Source: CAYFPX01 sp964501915 (lineage in GTDB: Bacteria; Myxococcota_A; UBA796; CAJQPC01). From it: a stretch of 64,000 bases of DNA. The stretch spans positions 1-64,000 of the forward strand of contig CAZCVP010000008.1 of assembly GCA_964501915.1 (NCBI GenBank), given 5' to 3'. The number at the start of each line of letters is the position of its first letter. Position 1 is the stretch's first letter. This document shows, in pieces, positions 24,600 to 32,778 of the stretch. Position numbers and translations under genes: made by a program. The notes under the pieces are model-generated. The model did not search any database. It saw only the letters and a program-made list of their open reading frames with translations, and was not told the DNA's origin.

Positions 24600-25730
24600 G
24601 TGGCCGAGCAGGAACCCTTCAAGAACGCCTTCAACCCGACCTCGATCGCTGCCCTGGGTCAGCTCCTCGCCCGAGCGGACCCCCGCATCGACGTGGAGGC
24701 CTTCGTGGCCGAGGGCTGTGAGGGCCTCACCGACCTGGAACTCAAGGACCGGGTGCGCCACCTGGCCACCGTGGTCTCCCACCACGTGGTGCCGGACTTC
24801 CCCCGGGCGGTATCGGCGCTGCTGGCCGCGCTGCCGCCCCGGACCCCGGCGGACGGAAGCGATCCGATCGACTTCGTCCTCTGGCCCCTGTGCCACTGGG
24901 TCCAGACCTGCGGCCTCGATCACTTCGAGGCTTCGATGGAGGCCCTGGAAGCCCTGACGCCCCGGTTCTCGGCGGAGTTCGCCATCCGCCCCTTCCTCGA
25001 CCGGGAGCCGGAGCGCACGCTGGCCGTCCTCCATCGCTGGGCCGCGAGCCCCGATCCCCACGTCCGGCGCCTGGTGAGCGAAGGCAGCCGTCCCCGCCTG
25101 CCCTGGGGAGCGCGCCTGCCCCGCTTCCAGCGGAACCCCTCCGAGACCCTCGCCCTGCTGGAGCGGCTCAGGCTCGACGACCAGCGCTACGTCCAGCGCT
25201 CGGTGGCCAACCACCTCAACGACATCTCCAAGGACCACCCCGAGGTGGCCGTGGAGGTGGCGGGGCGCTGGATGGAGGACGGTCGCGGCGACCTTCCCTG
25301 GATCGTGCGACACGCCCTGAGGGGCCTGGTCAAGGCCGGCCACCCCGGGGCCCTGGCGGTGCTCGGGTTCGGACCACCCCAGCTCACGATCGAACACTTC
25401 ACCGTCTCACCGAGCGAATTCGAGGTCGGCGGAACTCTAATCATCGAAACGACCTTGCGTTCTGGCTCCGACCACCCGCAGAGCCTCGTGATCGACTACC
25501 CGATCCACTTCGTCAAGGCGAACGGAAAGCGATCACCCAAGGTCTTCAAGGGCTCGAACAGGACCCTGAAGCCGAACGAAATGATCACGATCAAACGACG
25601 GATCGCCCTCAGGCCCGTCTCGACGCGACGCTACTACGTCGGCGAACACAAGGTGGAGATCAAGATCAACGGTGTCACGCTCGGCGAGCGAGCGTTCGAT
25701 CTCAGAATTCCACCTCCAGGCCAACCATGA
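24600..25730 (+). CDS. AlkC-type DNA alkylation-repair glycosylase
   Basis: A 376-residue protein built of HEAT-like helical repeats (about 1-260) with the family's hallmark HVRRLVSEGSRPRLPWG at about 165 and an RRSVANHLNDISKDHP-type helix (here VQRSVANHLNDISKDHP), followed by a C-terminal Ig-like beta domain (QLTIEHFTVSPSEFEVGG...). The HEAT plus Ig-like layout is that of AlkC, a non-base-flipping glycosylase that removes 3-methyladenine/3-methylcytosine. The start is GTG 24600 with GAGGAGG upstream. Base use shifts slightly to lower GC in the last 300 bases. The 3' end overlaps the TonB receptor gene on the other strand by 29 bases. Confidence 0.85.
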   Translation: MAEQEPFKNAFNPTSIAALGQLLARADPRIDVEAFVAEGCEGLTDLELKDRVRHLATVVSHHVVPDFPRAVSALLAALPPRTPADGSDPIDFVLWPLCHWVQTCGLDHFEASMEALEALTPRFSAEFAIRPFLDREPERTLAVLHRWAASPDPHVRRLVSEGSRPRLPWGARLPRFQRNPSETLALLERLRLDDQRYVQRSVANHLNDISKDHPEVAVEVAGRWMEDGRGDLPWIVRHALRGLVKAGHPGALAVLGFGPPQLTIEHFTVSPSEFEVGGTLIIETTLRSGSDHPQSLVIDYPIHFVKANGKRSPKVFKGSNRTLKPNEMITIKRRIALRPVSTRRYYVGEHKVEIKINGVTLGERAFDLRIPPPGQP

Positions 25731-27798
25731 ACAGACGCCCCTCGCCCTCGATGTCGTTCGGGTACTTCCGCTCGTCGTTCTTGACCGCGTTCGCGTCGTC
25801 CAGGTAGACCAGGTCCTCGTACTCCGTGTTCAGCACGTTGTGAACCGAAGCATCCAGCCGAACATGGCCCTTCGCGAGGCGGTCCGTCGCGACGGACAGA
25901 TCGACCAGGGCATAGGCCGGTCCGTCCTCGGCGCCCGAGCCCGGCGCCCACTCCTCCCGGTGGCGCCTGGAGAAGGCGTCGACGTTGCCGCTCAGGTACA
26001 GGCCGTCGACCGCCTGCCAGGTCGCGCGGGCGTGCAGCGCATGGGAAGGCACCCCGTAGATGGACAGGCCCTGGTCCCGCCCCCAGGTCCAGGCCCAGGA
26101 CAGCCCGGCGTCGAGCCGGTCCGAAGACCAGGTTGCCTCGGCCTCGGTCCCCGCCACCGTGACCAGGGTGTCGAGGTTCTGGTAGGTGTTGTTGCCCCGC
26201 CCGGCGTCGATGATGCGCGTGAGCCGGGAGTAGAAGGTGGCACCCCGCAGGGTGAGCCCACGCCAGGCCCAGGTGACCTCGGCTTCGACGGTGTTGATCT
26301 CCTCCGGGACGAGATCCGGGTTCGAGGCGGTGTACACGGGCAGACCGTCCTCGTCGAGTCCCGTCTCCTGGACCAGGGACTCCCGGGCCGAAGGCGCCCG
26401 CAGCGCCCGACCATAGAGCAGCTTCACCCAGGTGCTGGAGGTGGGCACCAGCAGCACGCCGAGCCGGGGACTGGCGAAGGGCCAGTCGCCGAAGAGGTTG
26501 TAGTCGCCCCGCAGCCCGGCGGTGAGCTCCAGCCAGTACAGCGCCGTCCAGGTGTGCTGGGCGTAGGCGTAGACACCGTGGGCGTCGGTGCCCGGCGGGG
26601 TGTAGAAGCTGGGGTCGGGGTCGGTCTCCGGCGCCGGATCCTCGTAGACCTTGTCCTCCAGGGTGAGGATGCGCACGCCCTCGAAGCCGAGGCCGGCCAC
26701 GGTCAGGTGACTGGGTGCCGGGCGAGCCTCCAGGTCCAGGCCGACGCCGTAGCGCAGGGTGTGCTTCTCGGCGTCCACGAGGGTCGACACGAGCTCGGTG
26801 CTGGCCGTGGTGGTGCCGCCGGTGTCGGTGGTCACGGTGGTCTGGGGATCGGAGAGCCAGCCGTAGACGCCGGGGTTGTCGTACTCCTGGAAGAAGGCGT
26901 GAGGGGCCAGGGTCAGGTTGCGACCCAGGCGAACGTCCCAGCGCGCCGCGAGGAACTCGTTGCGGTAGGCGAGGTAGGCCTCGTCGGCTGACTCGCCCCA
27001 GACCTCCCAGAGCGTGCCCTGGGGCTTGGTGAGGTAGCTGTGGCGGTAGTCCACGTGGTCGTAGCGCACCGACAGGCCCCGCCAGGACACCCGTGCACCG
27101 GCGTTCACCGCTCGGACCGGGTTGGCGCCGTGCACGTTGGTCTCGCCCTTGGGGGTGAGGTCGAGACCGTCGCCGAGGGTGTCGTAGACACGCCCGTAGC
27201 TCCAGGCCCGGACCGGGTCGTCTCCTGCGGCGACGCGACCTCCGGCCATGACGGTGGCCCCGACGGTGTAGGCCGAGCCGCCCTCGGCGCGACCATAGCC
27301 ACCCTCGATGTCGTCGGCCTGCCAGGTGACGACGTGGACCACGCCGGCGAAGGCGTTGGTCCCGTAGATCGCCGAGCCGGGGCCCTTGATGACCTCGACC
27401 TGCTTGACGATCGACAGGGGGAGGTAGGCGTCGATCCAGGCGTGCTGGTAGACCCCGTCGTACCAGGGCACCCCGTCGACCAGCAGGAGGAACTTGCTGT
27501 TGTCGGGCGCGATCGCCCCGCGGAACCAGGCGAGTGTCCGGCCCTCCTTGGAGCGGGTGACCGTGATGCCTGGCAGGCCCCGCAGCAGCTCGGCGAGGGT
27601 GCGGTAGCCCCGAGCACGGATCTGCTCGGCGGTGATCACCGTGACGATGGCCGGCGCCTCCCGGGTGGTCTGTGCGTAGCGGCTGGCCACGGTGACCAGC
27701 GCCTCCTCCATCGCGAAGAGCGCGGCGGCGTCGGACTCCTCGAAGGGGTCCACCGGCTCGTCAGCGTAGGCGGTGGCCCCGAGCCACAGGCAGGTCAT
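25702..27798 (-). CDS. TonB-dependent outer-membrane receptor
   Basis: A 698-residue receptor with a short signal (MTCLWLGATAYA), a plug domain (about 40-150: APAIVTVITAEQIRARGYRT, LLRGLPGI, VEVIKGPGSAIYGTNAFAGVV) and a 22-strand-type barrel ending MVGLEVEF. It would import a ligand across the outer membrane with TonB/ExbBD energy. The plug has the VTV-ITAEQI pattern common to siderophore, vitamin B12 and unknown-ligand receptors; no binding protein or transporter is adjacent, so the ligand is unknown. A GTG at 27804 is an alternative start. It is divergent from the pseudokinase gene (66-base gap). Confidence 0.88.
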   Translation of the reverse strand: MTCLWLGATAYADEPVDPFEESDAAALFAMEEALVTVASRYAQTTREAPAIVTVITAEQIRARGYRTLAELLRGLPGITVTRSKEGRTLAWFRGAIAPDNSKFLLLVDGVPWYDGVYQHAWIDAYLPLSIVKQVEVIKGPGSAIYGTNAFAGVVHVVTWQADDIEGGYGRAEGGSAYTVGATVMAGGRVAAGDDPVRAWSYGRVYDTLGDGLDLTPKGETNVHGANPVRAVNAGARVSWRGLSVRYDHVDYRHSYLTKPQGTLWEVWGESADEAYLAYRNEFLAARWDVRLGRNLTLAPHAFFQEYDNPGVYGWLSDPQTTVTTDTGGTTTASTELVSTLVDAEKHTLRYGVGLDLEARPAPSHLTVAGLGFEGVRILTLEDKVYEDPAPETDPDPSFYTPPGTDAHGVYAYAQHTWTALYWLELTAGLRGDYNLFGDWPFASPRLGVLLVPTSSTWVKLLYGRALRAPSARESLVQETGLDEDGLPVYTASNPDLVPEEINTVEAEVTWAWRGLTLRGATFYSRLTRIIDAGRGNNTYQNLDTLVTVAGTEAEATWSSDRLDAGLSWAWTWGRDQGLSIYGVPSHALHARATWQAVDGLYLSGNVDAFSRRHREEWAPGSGAEDGPAYALVDLSVATDRLAKGHVRLDASVHNVLNTEYEDLVYLDDANAVKNDERKYPNDIEGEGRLFMVGLEVEF

Positions 27799-27864
27799 CA
27801 GCACGGCGGCGTCAGGGTAGCATCGAGGCTCTGGCCGTCCGATGGCGGCGACGAGGGGTGGAGC

Positions 27865-28956
27865 GTGCTGGAGCGAGGCGACATCGTTGGCAAGTGGACG
27901 GTGGCTCAGGTCCTGCGCAAGTCGACCACCGGGACCGCCTACCTCTGCGAACCCCTGAGCCCCGGTGCGACGCCGGCGGTGATCAAGGTCTTCGACTTCC
28001 AGAGCCTCGATCGGGGCAAGGAGCGCTTCGAGCGCTTCGCCAAGATGCTCGCGCGGCTCAACCACCCCGGTGTGCCCCGCTACATCGGCTTCGTGGCCGA
28101 CCCACCTTCGGTCGCCTGCGACTGGCGCCAGGGCACCTTCCTGGACAAGCGCCTGGCCGTCAGGCCCCTGTCCCAGCGCGACGTGCTCGACCTGGCCCGA
28201 GGCCTGGCGGCCACGCTGGCCTACCTCCACAGCGAGGACATCATCCACCGCGCCGTCAAGTCGGAGACCGTCTTCCTGCCCGACGATGGCCAGGCCCAGC
28301 TCATGGACTTCGGCGTGGCGCTGGAGTCCGAAGAGGAGCGCCTGACCCAGGCGGGTTCCGTGGTCGGCACCCTCCGCATCCTGCCGCCGGAGGCCTTCGA
28401 GAGCGGCAACGAGGACGGGACCTGGGACCTCTACGCCCTCGGCATCCTGCTCTACGAGGCCCTGCTGGGACGAGAGGCCTTCTGCGACCCGGACGGCACC
28501 CCCGCGACCACGACCAAGCTGTTGCGCCGCAAGCTCCAGACCCCCCACCTCGATCCGGGAGAGGGCGTGCACGAAGCCCTTCGCACCGTGATCCGGGCCA
28601 TGACCAGCCGTGATCTCACCGCCCGACCGGCGACAGGTGGAGAGGTCGTGCAGGCCCTGGCCGACGTGCGCATCAAGTCCGACGTGCCGCCGCCGGCCTC
28701 GGCGCTGCTGGCGAACCTCAAGGCCTCGGCGGAGAAGCGCCGCCAGGCGGAGCAGGCCCCTGCTCCCGCGCCCCAGACCACCGTTCCACAGGCACCCCAC
28801 ACGACCGTCCCACAGGCCGCTCCGGCCGCGGCTCCGACACCCGAGGCCCCCACACCCGCCGCCCCCGAGGCACCTCCCTCCCCGTCCCGGCTGCCCCTGA
28901 TCCTCGTGGCCGTCGCGTTGCTGGTCGTGGTCCTGGGGGTCCTGACCCTGCTCTGA
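27865..28956 (+). CDS. Ser/Thr kinase-like protein, predicted pseudokinase, C-terminal membrane anchor
   Basis: A 363-residue protein with a Hanks-type kinase fold: VIK Lys41 (ATP-anchoring) and DFG (MDFGVALE) are present, but the catalytic loop reads HRAVKSETV, so the catalytic Asp of HRD is Ala130 and the metal-binding Asn is Thr. The Gly-rich loop is also degenerate (RKSTTGTAY). An activation segment with GTLRILPPEAF and the WDLYALGILLYEAL helix remain. A Pro/Ala/Thr linker and a C-terminal transmembrane helix (LILVAVALLVVVLGVLTLL) follow. It is likely a membrane-anchored pseudokinase scaffold or ATP sensor. GTG 27865 with GGGGTGGAG upstream was chosen. Confidence 0.82.
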   Translation: MLERGDIVGKWTVAQVLRKSTTGTAYLCEPLSPGATPAVIKVFDFQSLDRGKERFERFAKMLARLNHPGVPRYIGFVADPPSVACDWRQGTFLDKRLAVRPLSQRDVLDLARGLAATLAYLHSEDIIHRAVKSETVFLPDDGQAQLMDFGVALESEEERLTQAGSVVGTLRILPPEAFESGNEDGTWDLYALGILLYEALLGREAFCDPDGTPATTTKLLRRKLQTPHLDPGEGVHEALRTVIRAMTSRDLTARPATGGEVVQALADVRIKSDVPPPASALLANLKASAEKRRQAEQAPAPAPQTTVPQAPHTTVPQAAPAAAPTPEAPTPAAPEAPPSPSRLPLILVAVALLVVVLGVLTLL

Positions 28957-29002
28957 ACCCAGACCACCGGTCGGAGGCGTCATACCCGGATAGCCTGCCG
29001 GC

Positions 29003-29731
29003 GTGATCCTGCTCCTCGCCCTGGCCTGCGACGACCCCACGCCCCCCGCGTGCGACGCGGTGGACGACGACTACGCCTGCTTCCGTGGCAACTTCATCAC
29101 CCTGCTCCAGGCGGGCCTCGAAGGCGTGGAGGTCTGCGTCCCGGAGCTGGAGGACGTGGACTGCACCCTCACCGACGACGAGGGCGGCTTCGTGCTCGCC
29201 GGACTGCCCAGGGACACGGACCTCGTCGTCACCGCCACCCTGGAGGACACGGTCCCCACGGCCTTCCCCCAGAACAGCGCCCACGAGGCGCGGAACTTCG
29301 TCGCCACGCTCTACGACGCCTCCTTCGCCGAGCTCAACGCCGAGCGCATGGGCACCGTCTACGACCCGGAGGCCTCGCACCTGGCCTTCACGCTCTTCCA
29401 CTACGCCCGCGAGCCCGGCGGCGAGGAGCTGCCCCCCCACACCGAGGGGGTCTCCTTCACCCTGGAGCCCGACCAGGGCGTGCCCTACTACATGAACGGG
29501 CTGTTCCTGGCCGACGACGACCTCACCGCCACCAGCGGCAGCGGCTTCGCTGGGGTCGTGAACGTGGAGCCGGGGGACTACGAGCTGTCCCTGGACAACC
29601 CGGGGGGGCCCTGCGGCGGCGAGCACTACTTCTCCTACGCCTTCGACGAGGGCGACCCGGTGCCGATGCCGGCGCTGGAGGGCTTCACCACCTACGTGGA
29701 CGTCGTCTGTCCGCCCCTGGAGGGAGAATGA
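29003..29731 (+). CDS. Lipoprotein with beta-sandwich (CNA-B/CarboxypepD-like) domain
   Basis: A 242-residue predicted lipoprotein with one of the shortest signals in the window (VILLLALAC, Cys9), GTG start at 29003. The first domain has the TLTDDEGGFVLAGLPRDTDLVVTATLED pattern of carboxypeptidase-regulatory-like repeats; the C-terminal part (GFAGVVNVEPGDYELSLDNPGG) looks like a second one, with Cys pairs. Probably a surface-binding or structural protein. The stop overlaps the ATG of the following lipoprotein gene (ATGA), so they form a pair. Confidence 0.7.
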   Translation: MILLLALACDDPTPPACDAVDDDYACFRGNFITLLQAGLEGVEVCVPELEDVDCTLTDDEGGFVLAGLPRDTDLVVTATLEDTVPTAFPQNSAHEARNFVATLYDASFAELNAERMGTVYDPEASHLAFTLFHYAREPGGEELPPHTEGVSFTLEPDQGVPYYMNGLFLADDDLTATSGSGFAGVVNVEPGDYELSLDNPGGPCGGEHYFSYAFDEGDPVPMPALEGFTTYVDVVCPPLEGE

Positions 29732-30543
29732 TCCCGTTCTGGCTGCTGCCACTGTGGGCCTGTGGTCCGAAGGTCCCGCCACCACCACCCGAGCCCGACC
29801 ACGGCTGGGTCGAGCTGGCCAAGGGCGCCTGCTACGAAGCCCCGGACTTCACCGTCCTCGATCCCGGGGGCGAGCTGGACGACCCCCGCCGCGAGACCCT
29901 CGATCAGCTCGCGCTCCAGTGGCGCGGAGGGCTGAACGACGGCGTGGACTTCGGCCTCGACCTGGCTCGCCAGATCCGGGACCTGCTGCGCGAGCGGCCC
30001 GAGCGCGTCGAGGAGGTTGCGGCGACGAACCTCGAGTACTGCCGGGAGTGGGCGGCCGAAGGGGTGTCGACGATGGCCTGGGGCGGCTGGCTGGAGTCCC
30101 TGACCACCGCGCTCACCGAAGGGGAGTGCATCGCCGCCCTGACAGAGGACTGGTTCGACATCCTCTCCGTCGACCGGGCCTGGCAGCACGAGGTGTCCCT
30201 GTGCCCGGGCGAGACCGTGGACATCGAGGCCACCGCCTCCTCCACCTTCCAGCTCGGCGCCGAAGGTCCCGTCACGACCCTCGCGGGTCTCGCCGACCAG
30301 CCCGTGCCGGCCGAGGCGCCCTGCTCGGCGGAGGACTGCCGCTGGGGCGAGCTGCTCACCCGCTTCGAGGCCCTCGACGGCTCCGTGACCGTCGTCCCGG
30401 TGGGCACGGCCACCCGGTTCGTCGCACCGGCCGAAGGGGTGCTCTCCTTCCAGGTCAACGACGACACCCTGCGGGACAACGCCTGGTCGATCATCGACGG
30501 CGTCACCGACGGCGGCACCGTGGGCGTGAGGCCCGTCCGCTGA
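29728..30543 (+). CDS. Lipoprotein of unknown function (271 aa)
   Basis: A 271-residue predicted lipoprotein (signal MIPFWLLPLWAC, Cys12) with a Pro-rich linker (PKVPPPPPEPD), a largely helical middle with Arg/Glu-rich stretches, several Cys (GACYEAP, NLEYCREW, GECIAAL, SLCPGE, APCSAEDCRWG) and a beta-rich C-terminus. The Cys count suggests disulfides and an extracytoplasmic location. No family is recognised. It is translated with the preceding lipoprotein and converges with the beta-barrel gene one base away. Confidence 0.65.
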   Translation: MIPFWLLPLWACGPKVPPPPPEPDHGWVELAKGACYEAPDFTVLDPGGELDDPRRETLDQLALQWRGGLNDGVDFGLDLARQIRDLLRERPERVEEVAATNLEYCREWAAEGVSTMAWGGWLESLTTALTEGECIAALTEDWFDILSVDRAWQHEVSLCPGETVDIEATASSTFQLGAEGPVTTLAGLADQPVPAEAPCSAEDCRWGELLTRFEALDGSVTVVPVGTATRFVAPAEGVLSFQVNDDTLRDNAWSIIDGVTDGGTVGVRPVR

Positions 30544-30544
30544 C

Positions 30545-31774
30545 TCAGAAGACGTGGTCGACGTCGAGGTAGGCCCCCGTCCCCTCCGCCGAAGTGCCCA
30601 CGTCGAGCCGCAGCAGGAAGCTGTCGCCCCAGTGGAGCCAGAGCCCGCCGCCAGCGCCGGTGTGGAAGCCGCCCCCGTCGATCTCCGGGTTGCCCGGCAG
30701 CTCGGACCACACCCGGCCGGTGTCGACGAACCAGGTCAGGCCTGCCCGGCTGGGCTGGCCGACCAGGCCGAAGTCGAGGAGCTGGTGGCGCAGCTCGAGG
30801 TTCAGCAGGGCCTTGGCGCGGCCGTGGTAGCGCATCAGCGCCACCCCACGCACCGAGCGACCGCCGCCCGGGGAGTTCTCCTGGACGAGGCCGCCGTGGC
30901 GGGCCTGCTCGTAGAAGGGCACCTCGCCCCCCAGGCCGTCGAGCAGGACCCGGGTCGCGAAGACCACGTGGTCCGTGAGGGGCAGGTAGCCGCGGCCGGT
31001 GAGGTTCACCCCCCAGAAGGCCCCGCTCCTCCCCAGGCCCACACCGCCGCGCACCGACCCCTCCAGCAGCCAGCCGCGGCTGGGAGAGGTCTCGTGGTCC
31101 CGGTGGTCCCAGTACACCCCGGCCGAGCCCTCCAGGAGGCTGTGGGGTACCCCCCAGGACAGCGCCTGTCGGGCCAGCTCGCTGCCTTCGCCGGCGAGAT
31201 CGAGCGCCAGCCGGCTGCCCTCGTAGAGCTCGAAGCGGTTGACGGTGAAGGCCGCCCCGACGAAGGCGTCGACGTCGCCGACGAGGTCCATGCGACCCGC
31301 GGCCTTCAGGCCGATGCGGCGCCGATCGTAGTCGTTGTGGTGCCGGGCCAGGGCATAGGCCTCCGGGTCGGCGACGGGATCGAGGTCCTCCCAGGGCCGC
31401 TCGTAGGCCGAGGTGTTGCCGATGCCGTACCAGCCGGCGTTGCTCTGGCGCCGCACATACCCTTCGAAGCGCCAGCGAGGAGCCTGGCCCCGAGACGGCA
31501 CGTCGACGATCAGCGACAGGTTCTGGAAGGTGGACTCCGGGCCCACTCCCGAGCCCTTGGCGAAGAGAAGCAGCGCGAGCTGGGCCCGCCAGCGGTAGGG
31601 GTCGAGCTGGGGATGGAAGCGGGCGAGGTTGAGCACACCACCTCCCCCCCAGCCCAGGTCGGCGTTGTAGGCCCCGATCACCACCCCGCCGGGCTCGAGG
31701 CGGTGCGGATCCTCGTCGGTCTCCGAGAGGAGACCGGCGAGGGCGAGCGGCCACAGCGCGCTGAGCAGGCTCAC
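30545..31774 (-). CDS. Omp85/BamA-like surface-antigen beta-barrel protein
   Basis: A 409-residue protein with a signal (SLLSALWPLALAGLL) and a beta-barrel resembling the C-terminal surface-antigen domain of Omp85 proteins: repeated amphipathic strands, a VRGVALMRYHGRAKALLNLELRHQ segment matching the VRGY/F loop region, and a final ...YLDVDHVF with terminal Phe. No POTRA domains are present, so it is a stand-alone barrel as in patatin-associated or lipid-export variants. GTG start overlaps the stop of the epimerase gene (GTGA). It is the last of three coupled genes. Confidence 0.78.
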   Translation of the reverse strand: MSLLSALWPLALAGLLSETDEDPHRLEPGGVVIGAYNADLGWGGGGVLNLARFHPQLDPYRWRAQLALLLFAKGSGVGPESTFQNLSLIVDVPSRGQAPRWRFEGYVRRQSNAGWYGIGNTSAYERPWEDLDPVADPEAYALARHHNDYDRRRIGLKAAGRMDLVGDVDAFVGAAFTVNRFELYEGSRLALDLAGEGSELARQALSWGVPHSLLEGSAGVYWDHRDHETSPSRGWLLEGSVRGGVGLGRSGAFWGVNLTGRGYLPLTDHVVFATRVLLDGLGGEVPFYEQARHGGLVQENSPGGGRSVRGVALMRYHGRAKALLNLELRHQLLDFGLVGQPSRAGLTWFVDTGRVWSELPGNPEIDGGGFHTGAGGGLWLHWGDSFLLRLDVGTSAEGTGAYLDVDHVF

Positions 31775-32778
31775 CGAGCGCTCTCGACTCCTGTCGCGGT
31801 GGCCAGGCCCGGCGGCCCGGTGAGCGACGCGAGGCCCTCGTCGCGAGAGACGCGACCCCGGTAGCCCAGCTCCTGCCGGGCCCGGCGGTCCTCCACCGTC
31901 ACCTCGCGTCCCATCAGCTCGATCGCCAGGCGGGTCAGGGGAGGCGACCCCCTCAGCGGCAGCCAGCGCCAGAGGAGCTCGAAGAGGCCGGCGAGCAGGT
32001 CAGCGGCCCAGCCGGGCAGGGACCCGGCCCGGGGCTCGCGGCCCACCGCCCGCAGCATGGACTCCATGAACGACCGCACCTGGACCGGCTCGCCGTCGGT
32101 GAGGAAGAAGACCCGACCGGGCAGCCCCCGCTCCGCCGCCAGGAGCATGCCCTCCACGACGTTGTCCACGTGGCAGGTGCTGGTGAGGTATTCCCCGCCG
32201 TCGATGAAGCGCAGCGACCCGCGATCGGCGGCCTCCACGAGGCGCGGCAGGACCGTCGAGTCGTCGTGGCCCCAGATCAGGCGGGGCCGCACCACGCAGG
32301 TCGCCAGCCTGGCGCTGCTCGCGGCCAGGACCTGCCGCTCGGCCTCGGCCTTGGTCGACGGGTAGCCCTCGAGCGGAGCCTCGGGCAGGGGCCGTGACTC
32401 GGTGACACCGACCAGGGGGCTGCCGTCGACCAGCACGGCCTCCGTGCTCACGTGGACGAGCTTGGCGACCTTCGCCGCCGCCGCTGCGGCCAGCACGTTG
32501 GCGGTTCCGGTGACGTTGACCGCGACGAAGTCCTCCAAGGGGCCCCAGTCGGCGGCCAGCGCCGCGCAGTGGTAGACCACCAGGCACCCTCCCATGCCGC
32601 CCGTGAGGGCCTCGACGTCGGACAGGTCGCCGGCCACCGGCCGGGCCCCGAGCGCTCCGAGGGCGGCCGCCGCCTCTTCCGTCCGGGCCAGGGCCGAGAC
32701 CGAGTCCCCACGCGCCACCAGCGCCCGCACGAGGTGACGGCCGAGGAAGCCGGAGCCGCCGGTGACGAAGACCTTCAA
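31771..32778 (-). CDS. NAD(P)-dependent epimerase / 3-beta-HSD-like extended SDR
   Basis: A 335-residue extended short-chain dehydrogenase with GGSGFLG (7-13), AGDLSD, the NVTGTANVL helix, and catalytic Ser (VSTEAVL) and YPSTK (Tyr/Lys). The C-terminal ELLWRWLPLRGSPPLTR segment and the TSTCHVDNVVEG motif resemble 3-beta-hydroxysteroid dehydrogenase/NSDHL-like sterol enzymes rather than sugar epimerases. Substrate unknown. It sits between a phosphoesterase gene (ATGA overlap) and a beta-barrel gene (GTGA overlap), implying one coupled transcript. Confidence 0.82.
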   Translation of the reverse strand: MKVFVTGGSGFLGRHLVRALVARGDSVSALARTEEAAAALGALGARPVAGDLSDVEALTGGMGGCLVVYHCAALAADWGPLEDFVAVNVTGTANVLAAAAAAKVAKLVHVSTEAVLVDGSPLVGVTESRPLPEAPLEGYPSTKAEAERQVLAASSARLATCVVRPRLIWGHDDSTVLPRLVEAADRGSLRFIDGGEYLTSTCHVDNVVEGMLLAAERGLPGRVFFLTDGEPVQVRSFMESMLRAVGREPRAGSLPGWAADLLAGLFELLWRWLPLRGSPPLTRLAIELMGREVTVEDRRARQELGYRGRVSRDEGLASLTGPPGLATATGVESAR

